Shown here: positions 6,881-13,011 of the stretch, piece after piece
Layout of the letters: the number at the start of each line of letters is the position of its first letter
Numbering within the stretch: the first letter of the stretch is position 1
Source of the DNA: JAQVQN01 sp964557205
GTDB lineage: Bacteria > Verrucomicrobiota > Kiritimatiellia > RFP12 > UBA1067
Assembly (NCBI GenBank): GCA_964557205.1
Contig: CAZKZI010000011.1
Coordinates: 1 to 40,361, forward strand
Length of the DNA stretch: 40,361 nucleotides
Direction: 5' to 3'
Translations under genes and position numbers: made by a program
The notes under the pieces: model-generated
Told to the model about the DNA's origin: nothing
The model's database searches: none
The model's input: the letters and a program-made list of their open reading frames with translations, nothing else

Positions 6881-7120
6881 TCACGAAGTGTGGTCGAAGA
6901 CAACCACATTGCCAACCACCGGACTGGCATAAGAGAGTTTGCGGACACGGCCGTGCAGGGCATGAGCCAGCCGCAGATAGAGCCAGACCGGCGCCGGCCC
7001 CGTAAGGGTCACATCGCCACCGGCTGAAACCGCCGCAAGCGCCGCGCAAACGTAGTCGTCCAGCCGCGCCAGCCGCGCCGTGCCGTCTTCGGCATAAAGC
7101 GTCGAAAGATCAAGTGTCAT
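6881..7120 (-). CDS. csx3: Csx3-like protein (Crn3 ring-nuclease family), short form
   Basis: A 79-residue protein. Its second half resembles Csx3: GPAPVWLYLRLAHALH at 41-56 matches the family GxxPxWLxxxLAHxxH signature, and VVGNVVVFDHTS at 68-79 matches the last core strand with its conserved His (H77). Csx3 proteins bind cyclic tetra-adenylate and linearise it, ending the type III response. Two oddities are visible. The family's YDP motif reads YASP, so the expected catalytic Asp is absent. The protein also stops just after the His, without the usual C-terminal 20-25 residues. It may be a binding-only or decayed version. It lies in the cas operon between card1 and cas1. No strong ribosome site is seen. 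Confidence 0.65.
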   Translation of the reverse strand: MTLDLSTLYAEDGTARLARLDDYVCAALAAVSAGGDVTLTGPAPVWLYLRLAHALHGRVRKLSYASPVVGNVVVFDHTS

Positions 7121-7130
7121 GGTGTCGTGT

Positions 7131-7157
7131 CATTCTGGGTCCTGGGTCCTGAGTCCA
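7131..7157. repeat. Short heptamer tract between card1 and csx3
   Basis: About three GTCCTGG/GTCCTGA units fill the small gap between card1 and csx3. Confidence 0.6.
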
Positions 7158-7162
7158 CCCTC

Positions 7163-8275
7163 TCAACGGATGGCTGCCGCCAGCAACTCCTTCAACCGCG
7201 GCAAGCCTTTCTGATCTATGACCGTAATACCGGTTTCTTGCGCCCGGTGTTTATGGTTGTCCGGCACCGGCCGGAACGAAACCAGAATGCCGCGTGTGCG
7301 TAAACCGCCTGCCTTGCGCAAAGAATCAAGCTTGTAGATCGCGTCAGCCGCCGGACCGTGAACCGCGTCTTCTTCGCGGGCCAGCCGCTTGGTCTTGCAC
7401 TCGATAATGAAAAGCCGGTTGCGTGACAGAAAGATGACATCAAGTTCATTCCTGTTGTTGTGCGCGTCCACCACATGCGCGTTCATCGCCGGATCCGTGA
7501 TGCCCTCCAGTTCCCTCACTACATCAAAGACCAGATGCTCCAGCCACCCGCCATTGGCAAAGGTGCGCGCTTCAGGAGAGCGGAAAAGCAGGCGGTCACG
7601 GTGACGGATTATCTCGTTGTAATAAAGCGACTCCATCAAATCATCCCAATACGGACAGCCGTCCGGCGTGATGCGCCCCATATCCAGCAGATCGCGCCGT
7701 TCCGCCTCCATGGCGTGGTAGTTCAGCTTGCCCAGCGCACGCTCCCAAGGCAACGCTTTGACATAAGCCAGTTCCTGGCTGAAAGTCATCCACTCCGTCG
7801 AAAGCCCGGACCGTGTCTCCGCTGTCTCGATTGTCATGCCATGGACTTTGAGAAAAGTTTTAAGCGGCACAGCGGCCAGCAGCTTCACGGGCGGGCGACC
7901 GCGATCCAGCCAAACCAGATCATCAGTTTCCGCGTTGACATAAAACACGGGCTTGCCCGCAACCCGAAAAGCTTCCTGAGCGGCTATCGCCATCGGCTTG
8001 GTGCCTCCCGTCACATTCAGCGCCACATCCTCCTGCTCATGCGAGGTCAGCCACTCCAAAAATGTTTCCTGCAATTTTGTGAGTTGGTAGGCGTCCACCA
8101 AAGGCAAGTGCTCCACAGCAATCTGACGTTTTTTGATTTCACCAGCCAGCCACTCGGCTTTCTCGCGCATGCGCTCAGACACGGCCAGCACCACCTTATC
8201 CGGACGGGTTTCAGGCTGCAGCACCGGCAGTAAATTCGGCACGGGCTGGTCAGATACGAGACATAAGTGGGTCAT
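7163..8275 (-). CDS. card1: Card1/Can2-type CARF nuclease (DUF1887)
   Basis: A 370-residue protein of the DUF1887 family. The N-terminal CARF domain carries NVTGGTKPM (87-95), the signature loop that binds cyclic oligoadenylate. The C-terminal domain is a PD-(D/E)xK nuclease: Glu246 in GGWLEHLVF, Asp279 in NELDVIF, and Glu292/Lys294 in IIECKTK are all present. Studied members are activated by cyclic tetra-adenylate made by Cas10 and then cut nucleic acids (single-stranded DNA and RNA, or nick DNA), causing growth arrest of infected cells. AAGGA lies 8 bases before the start. It follows cmr1 in the operon, separated by a heptamer-repeat gap of about 135 bases. This is the likely main killing effector of the locus. 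Confidence 0.92.
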   Translation of the reverse strand: MTHLCLVSDQPVPNLLPVLQPETRPDKVVLAVSERMREKAEWLAGEIKKRQIAVEHLPLVDAYQLTKLQETFLEWLTSHEQEDVALNVTGGTKPMAIAAQEAFRVAGKPVFYVNAETDDLVWLDRGRPPVKLLAAVPLKTFLKVHGMTIETAETRSGLSTEWMTFSQELAYVKALPWERALGKLNYHAMEAERRDLLDMGRITPDGCPYWDDLMESLYYNEIIRHRDRLLFRSPEARTFANGGWLEHLVFDVVRELEGITDPAMNAHVVDAHNNRNELDVIFLSRNRLFIIECKTKRLAREEDAVHGPAADAIYKLDSLRKAGGLRTRGILVSFRPVPDNHKHRAQETGITVIDQKGLPRLKELLAAAIR

Positions 8276-8284
8276 AGTAATTTC

Positions 8285-8410
8285 CTTTTTCAGGACTCAG
8301 GACTTCGTTTCTGAGTTCCGGGCACTGTCTCCGGGGCTCTGCGTCCTGCGTCCTGGGTCCTGCGTCCTCTCTAACTCTTCACTCTTCACTCTTAACTATT
8401 CTCTCTTCTC
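8285..8410. repeat. Inverted heptamer tract between cmr1 and card1
   Basis: CAGGACTCAGGAC at the left faces TGCGTCC/TGGGTCC units (8338-8370), followed by TAACTCTTCACTCTT-type pyrimidine repeats up to the cmr1 stop. This is the same composite layout as at 2632-2749 and 3533-3832. Confidence 0.65.
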
Positions 8411-9244
8411 TCATCTCATCTCCGTCCAAGCTTGACGCAACTGCAGCCCGATCGGCTTGTTGGCGGCGGCAAGGGTTTTAATCGCATTTTCCAAATCACG
8501 CCCTGTGTTGCGTGTCACTGCGTTGCGTCCATCCCAGACAGCCAGAATGCGGAAGCCCCCTGAAGAGAAGCTCACCACCCGGAAGCGCAATGGCGATGTT
8601 TTCCGGCCATTGAAGGCTTTGCCCAAAGGTGCGGCAGAGCCGAAGGCCCGATCCGCAAGCGTATTGGTGATATCCCGACGCGCGGCTTCGGCATTTTGAT
8701 AATCTTTATTCAACAGCGTCGCCTGCAAGGATGAGCCTTGGATGATTCGGGCAACTGCAGCCTCATATTCCTCCGGCGTATCGGGCTGTTCTTCCCAGTT
8801 GAAATTGCCGCCACCGCGGGTCGCCCGGAGGCCGAGAGCCCCCATGTGCAACCAGGCCTCCAGAGCCTTTGAAAACATGGCTTCAAGCTCGGAAGTAAGT
8901 CCGCCCAAGCGCGTGGACAAAAGCAGATCGAATGATTCTCCGACAGCCACGGCCTGCTTGGGTGCGGCGGGACCGCCGCTCTTGTGGGGAAGCGTTGGAC
9001 TTTGCTCGGTGCGCGGCGTGAGCGGAGACAGAACGCGCACAACCAGCTTTGAAGCTTTGGCCTCGCCATGCACATTGCCGAAAATAACGTTTTCATCAGC
9101 ATAACTCCCGCCCAAAGCGCGGAACCACCAGTGGAGCTGGCCGCGGATGGAAGGCGGGCGTATTTCGGGAAAGCCTGATGGAGAACAGTCCGCGCCACGG
9201 CAGAAACAGGGGGTAATAAAAGTAATATGGATTTTTCGATTCAT
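8411..9244 (-). CDS. cmr1: Type III-B RAMP protein Cmr1
   Basis: A 277-residue Cmr1, the subunit that caps the head of the Cmr effector complex near the 3' end of the crRNA. The family signature TPCFCRGAD at 11-19 is followed by EIRPPSIRGQLHWWFRALGG and IFG, and a glycine-rich RATRGGGNF occurs in the middle. It is somewhat shorter than archaeal Cmr1 (about 340 residues). The start codon overlaps the cmr6 stop by 4 bases (ATGA), so translation is probably coupled. The stop is followed at once by the pyrimidine/heptamer repeat tract. Confidence 0.94.
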   Translation of the reverse strand: MNRKIHITFITPCFCRGADCSPSGFPEIRPPSIRGQLHWWFRALGGSYADENVIFGNVHGEAKASKLVVRVLSPLTPRTEQSPTLPHKSGGPAAPKQAVAVGESFDLLLSTRLGGLTSELEAMFSKALEAWLHMGALGLRATRGGGNFNWEEQPDTPEEYEAAVARIIQGSSLQATLLNKDYQNAEAARRDITNTLADRAFGSAAPLGKAFNGRKTSPLRFRVVSFSSGGFRILAVWDGRNAVTRNTGRDLENAIKTLAAANKPIGLQLRQAWTEMR

Positions 9245-10563
9245 GGCAGCTTCTCTCCGAGTTCATTGGCAACGGCTTCAAGCGCTTTTACATTATCAGG
9301 CTTCTTCCTGCGCCAAGTCCTCAATTTGTCTTTCTTGGCTTTTTCCTCCGAAAACAGGCGGATCAAGGCGCGTTGTTCCGGCTCCGGCAACGAGGCTATA
9401 TTTTTGACCTTGGCCGCGAAAGGCTCGTCGGCGAGCGCGGCGAGAACCGCCTTGGCTTCGTTGATTTTTTCGTCGGGCGACAACGCGGCAATGCGAGCCG
9501 CTTCCGCCCTCTCCGCTTCAGCCTGCGCCTGTTTCGCGGCTTCCGCTTTTTCCTTACGCTCCTGCTCCACCAGCGCTTGCCTGCGCTCTTCTTCCGAAAG
9601 GTCGCTGAACCAGCCATAACCGGCAGCGGTCTTGGCACCGAATCCATTCTGCTGCATCGCCTTGCCGAGCCAGCGCTCGGCAGCCTCCAGCAATGCGGGA
9701 TCATCGCTCATGCTGTTCAGCAAAATGGGGAAGGCGAACTCCGCGCCGCGCTCGACAGCGGGAAACGGATTGGGTCGGGGTGACTCGTTGCCCTGATCAG
9801 CTTCCACTCCCGACCGATAGTAATCAGGGAAATGGACCGTGGTGATATCCACCACGATACGGGCATCATTGGTTGGAGTGGCCTGAACAAAGGTGACAGC
9901 GCCTTTGACATCCTGCGGCAATCCCGAAGGAGCCGTGAAGCCGGACAAGTCGCCTTTCTTATAGTCGTTCTCCGACGTGCCGAACACGCGCACAAATGTC
10001 TCGAGCAACCCCGGATTCGCTTTGACCTCAGCCAAAGCGGCATTGCGCGTCACGCCTTTGACGGCGGAACCGGGAATAAGCGGCAACCCGAATATCCGGT
10101 CGAGCGCCATGCCAGCATTCTGAATGAGACCTTCAGCCAGATTGATGGCCAATCTGCCCTCCAACCGCCCTTTGATAATCCGAAAACGATTGCCGGGGTA
10201 GGTGCCTTTCAGCAGTTCAAGAAACCTAGCCGTGTGCTTCGGTCGCAACGGCTCCAGCCCGGAACCGGTCTTGGTGTGGGCAAGCGCCTGGCAGACTCTG
10301 GATGCTGCTCGCATCGAGTCCGCCTTTTCGGAATAGACGTTGCGTCCTGGATGGGCCAGTTCGTCAGCCTTCTTTTTCAGCAGAACCGCGCCATCCGTAG
10401 CTATCCGCATGATAGACCAGTTTGATGCCGAATTTTCCTTAACGGCATCGCCCCAGTTTTTGGGCAACGCGAATTTATCATGCAGCAACGAACGGTTTTC
10501 AACCTGTTCGCACCATTCGCCGACAGCGGCGGCATATTCCCGGGTAACAGGAATCTGGCTCAT
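9241..10563 (-). CDS. cmr6: Type III-B RAMP protein Cmr6 with long C-terminal extension
   Basis: A 440-residue Cmr6, part of the Cmr complex backbone. RAMP motifs are clear: GLIQNAGMALDRIFG, PLIPGSAVKGVTR, and the glycine-rich NGFGAKTAAGYGWF at about 315-330. After this point a normal Cmr6 ends. Here about 110 more residues follow, strongly charged and Ala/Glu/Lys-rich (EEERRQALVEQERKEKAEAA and onward), probably a coiled coil, ending in a basic segment RTWRRKKPDNVK. The extension is in frame and has the same codon use, so it is not an obvious frameshift artefact. GGGGG lies 9-10 bases before the start. It lies 12 bases after cmr5. Confidence 0.93.
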   Translation of the reverse strand: MSQIPVTREYAAAVGEWCEQVENRSLLHDKFALPKNWGDAVKENSASNWSIMRIATDGAVLLKKKADELAHPGRNVYSEKADSMRAASRVCQALAHTKTGSGLEPLRPKHTARFLELLKGTYPGNRFRIIKGRLEGRLAINLAEGLIQNAGMALDRIFGLPLIPGSAVKGVTRNAALAEVKANPGLLETFVRVFGTSENDYKKGDLSGFTAPSGLPQDVKGAVTFVQATPTNDARIVVDITTVHFPDYYRSGVEADQGNESPRPNPFPAVERGAEFAFPILLNSMSDDPALLEAAERWLGKAMQQNGFGAKTAAGYGWFSDLSEEERRQALVEQERKEKAEAAKQAQAEAERAEAARIAALSPDEKINEAKAVLAALADEPFAAKVKNIASLPEPEQRALIRLFSEEKAKKDKLRTWRRKKPDNVKALEAVANELGEKLP

Positions 10564-10575
10564 AATACATGCCCC

Positions 10576-10932
10576 CTACTTTTTGATGAAACGCCGCGCA
10601 TAGTTCAGCCAGGCCATGGCTTCGGCAGTACACATTTTCAGTTGGTCGGAATCAGCCTCGTTGCTCAGGTAGTCCATCAGTCCCTGGGTGTCAGCCGGGT
10701 ACTGGGACGGCAACAGGCCAATGTCCTTGTCGGCCAGATGTACGGCAATCGCATCCAGCGCGCCTTTAACCCCTGTTTTTTCATCAAAGGCATACGCTCC
10801 CAACGCCAGCAACCCGTGATTCATGATTAGCGGGGGGACTTTTTTTATGACTTCACCTCCCTGTTTGCCGCTTAGACGTTTTTCCGCCGCTTTAATCGCG
10901 TTTTTCGCCCTGATCTGGTCTTTGTTCTTCAT
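10576..10932 (-). CDS. cmr5: Type III-B small subunit Cmr5
   Basis: A 118-residue, mostly helical protein matching Cmr5, the small subunit that lines the target-RNA channel. The N-terminus RAKNAIKAAEKRL and the central VIKKVPPLIMNHGLLALGAY are typical (lysines, then a conserved Pro and a Gly-Leu helix), and so is the ending CTAEAMAWLNYARRFIKK. AAAGGA lies 8 bases before the start. It sits between cmr4 (12-base gap) and cmr6 (12-base gap), the normal place. Confidence 0.94.
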   Translation of the reverse strand: MKNKDQIRAKNAIKAAEKRLSGKQGGEVIKKVPPLIMNHGLLALGAYAFDEKTGVKGALDAIAVHLADKDIGLLPSQYPADTQGLMDYLSNEADSDQLKMCTAEAMAWLNYARRFIKK

Positions 10933-10944
10933 TTTGAAAATCCT

Positions 10945-11766
10945 TTATGCAAGCTTGGTAGTGCAGAACCCCAAACCGGTGGTGCCGTTGGCTCCGAATT
11001 GGATCAACCGCTCTGACTCCATGAAATGCTTGAACAGTTCATTGTCGTCCGCTTCATCCTTCAAGACATGGAAAGGAGCATAGAAGAGCGTTTCACTCGG
11101 AACCGTCTCGGTATTAAAAAGCGCTCTCTCCACAACCGTGCCGGTCTCGTCATCAATCCGGTTGTGGTGCTGCACCTGGCAGGCGTTTTCAGCGAAATAG
11201 CAGAAATCGCCGTCTGAAAGCAGAACTAAATGGGTCTTGGCTTCACGCAGAACCGCATCGTCAAGCAGTCCAGACAGGTGTTCCGCCCAGTCAGCGGGAA
11301 AATCCCCTATGGCTTTAAAGACATACTCTTCCAGCGCGGCTTGATCCGACTGCAGCCGCACCGCATCGGAAACCAATGCCTGGCCATCTGCCACCTGCGG
11401 CACGGCGAATGCGATTCCTTTGTCACGGGCATACCGTGCCAACGCCAGCGGGCAGGTTGTCAGCGCAAAGGAACCCTTGGCTGAGCGCAACGGGAAGGCG
11501 AGCAGTCTGGCCTCTCCAAAACTAAGCGCACCGGCATAGGTCTTGTCATCCTTGTCGAGAGGCTCATGACCGAATAGTTTTTCAATTTCCGCCATTTTCC
11601 GACGGGCAGCATAATCCCGCAGTACCCCTTTGATGCTGCTGCCGGGAATGACCGGGAAGCGGGTGTGGCGTTCACGGATGACCGGCTGGTCGATCGCGCC
11701 GACGGAGGAACCCGCGCCGACATGCAGCGGCGTGCGGGTGAAGAGTGTGAGTATCTTTGTTTTCAT
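10945..11766 (-). CDS. cmr4: Type III-B target-RNA nuclease subunit Cmr4
   Basis: A 273-residue Cmr4, the repeated backbone subunit that cuts target RNA at 6-base intervals. TPLHVGAGSSVGAIDQPVIR at 12-31 includes Asp26, the position of the catalytic Asp in characterised Cmr4. FPVIPGSSIKGVLRDYA follows as the RAMP signature, and FGANGTTGLGFC near the end is the glycine-rich loop. The site is intact, so RNA cleavage is expected. AAAGGA lies 7-8 bases before the start. The upstream gap to cmr3 is 36 bases. Confidence 0.95.
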   Translation of the reverse strand: MKTKILTLFTRTPLHVGAGSSVGAIDQPVIRERHTRFPVIPGSSIKGVLRDYAARRKMAEIEKLFGHEPLDKDDKTYAGALSFGEARLLAFPLRSAKGSFALTTCPLALARYARDKGIAFAVPQVADGQALVSDAVRLQSDQAALEEYVFKAIGDFPADWAEHLSGLLDDAVLREAKTHLVLLSDGDFCYFAENACQVQHHNRIDDETGTVVERALFNTETVPSETLFYAPFHVLKDEADDNELFKHFMESERLIQFGANGTTGLGFCTTKLA

Positions 11767-11802
11767 CAGTTTTTCCTTTAGTTTGGAGTTGCGAGAGAGG
11801 GC

Positions 11803-13008
11803 TCAAGCCCCGGGACTTGAGGCATTGGTCTGGGTCTTGGGTCTTGCGTCCTGCGTCCCAACCGCAACCGACGAGCAAAGCCCGATGCCGAAGCCTTTCT
11901 CGCCGAAACGGTCGCTACGCGGACAGCCGTGGAGCAGTCGGGCCAATGCCTGGGCGTTCTCGATTGTCCCGCAGTCGAAAACATAACACGAGCCTGCGGG
12001 AACGGCCAGTTGCGTCGGCTTGGGGCCAGTCTGCAAATCCCAGCCTGAAAAAGCCACTGGTTTGCCAATGCGGGCCGCAATCAGACGAGCATCCGCTCCC
12101 GGCAGCATCACGCTTCCCAACGGTGCCTTCTGCGCATCCGGTAGTTTTCGCGAATCACAGCACCAGCCGGGCAGCCAGCCAGCGTTGAACAAGGCTGGCG
12201 CTGCCAAGGTCCAGCGCAAACAGCGTGTCGTGATCTCCGCTTGCGGCAACCTGAGTCCTGCGTCCTGGGTCCTGAGCCGCGCCACGCCCTGCTGACCGCC
12301 GACCACCAGCGTGTCGGGACAATCGGCGCGGGCGAAGACATCCACCTTGTTGTCAATGCCCTTGGGTTTGATGTCGCACAATGCCTCAAAGGCTAGCGCC
12401 ACGCTGGGACGCAGACGCAGATACTCGGCCTGATAGAGCTGTCCTTGTGCGGCGGTCTGGGTCTCCGCATCGATCGCTATGCCGATGTTGCGCTCGATAT
12501 CGAAGAGCTCAGGTTTTCCCGGCATCCCGTTTTCGCCTGCCAGGTAACGCACGTAATCGTCGGCGGATATCCACGGCGGCAAATCGGTCTTGCCCAGCTT
12601 TTTGGAACGGAACGCATGGTTCAGCGGACATGGCAGATCAGTGCCTTCACAGGCAACCATCTCCATGCCGACATCGAGCGGACACGGCAGGTACAGCATA
12701 CGCGTACCAATATTATAGGGGAAAGGCCCGACAGTCTTCAGCGCACCGAACCGGAAAGAGGAATGGGCGTTCTTGTCCTTGCTCTTTCCGGCATAGGCAG
12801 CATCACGCTTGTCGCGAAAGGTGTGTTTGCCTGTTCCTTCCCAACACTGCGGCTCAGGCCACTGACGATGGAAGGCGTTGATCACGGCGTTCCAGAGCTG
12901 ATCCGGACGCGGCCAGTTGGCGCCGAGCCCGGCATCGGACGCGGCCATTGGACGCGCGTCACGCAGGAAAAGCAGGTCACGCGGTTCAAGAGTGAAAGTG
13001 TGTCGCAT
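11803..13008 (-). CDS. cmr3: Type III-B RAMP protein Cmr3
   Basis: A 401-residue Cmr3, which holds the 5' handle of the crRNA and contacts Cas10. The N-terminus LEPRDLLFLRDARPM is the family signature; WPRPDQLWNAV and a late glycine-rich GEKGFGIGLC complete the RAMP pattern. Two stretches come from the 7-bp repeat. Residues about 245-254 (RLRTQDAGLRL) are encoded by four units at 12250-12277. The tail (GTQDARPKTQT) is encoded by units at 11829-11862. Both keep the frame open. AGGA lies 7 bases before the start, and the start is 3 bases after the cmr2 stop. Confidence 0.94.
   Translation of the reverse strand: MRHTFTLEPRDLLFLRDARPMAASDAGLGANWPRPDQLWNAVINAFHRQWPEPQCWEGTGKHTFRDKRDAAYAGKSKDKNAHSSFRFGALKTVGPFPYNIGTRMLYLPCPLDVGMEMVACEGTDLPCPLNHAFRSKKLGKTDLPPWISADDYVRYLAGENGMPGKPELFDIERNIGIAIDAETQTAAQGQLYQAEYLRLRPSVALAFEALCDIKPKGIDNKVDVFARADCPDTLVVGGQQGVARLRTQDAGLRLPQAEITTRCLRWTLAAPALFNAGWLPGWCCDSRKLPDAQKAPLGSVMLPGADARLIAARIGKPVAFSGWDLQTGPKPTQLAVPAGSCYVFDCGTIENAQALARLLHGCPRSDRFGEKGFGIGLCSSVAVGTQDARPKTQTNASSPGA
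11829..11862. repeat. Heptamer tract inside the 3' end of cmr3
   Basis: GTCTTGG, GTCTTGC, GTCCTGC units, translated on the minus strand as the Cmr3 tail GTQDARPKTQT. Confidence 0.65.
12250..12277. repeat. Four heptamers inside cmr3
   Basis: CCTGAGT, CCTGCGT, CCTGGGT and CCTGAGC in perfect 7-bp phase inside the Cmr3 coding sequence, giving RTQDAGLR on the minus strand. Confidence 0.75.
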
Positions 13009-13011
13009 CGT

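Noticed and set aside
6813..7049. N-terminal extension of cas1
   Set aside because: The extra residues read like random sequence, overlap csx3 in another frame and cross the operator-like site; Cas1 similarity begins at 6812.
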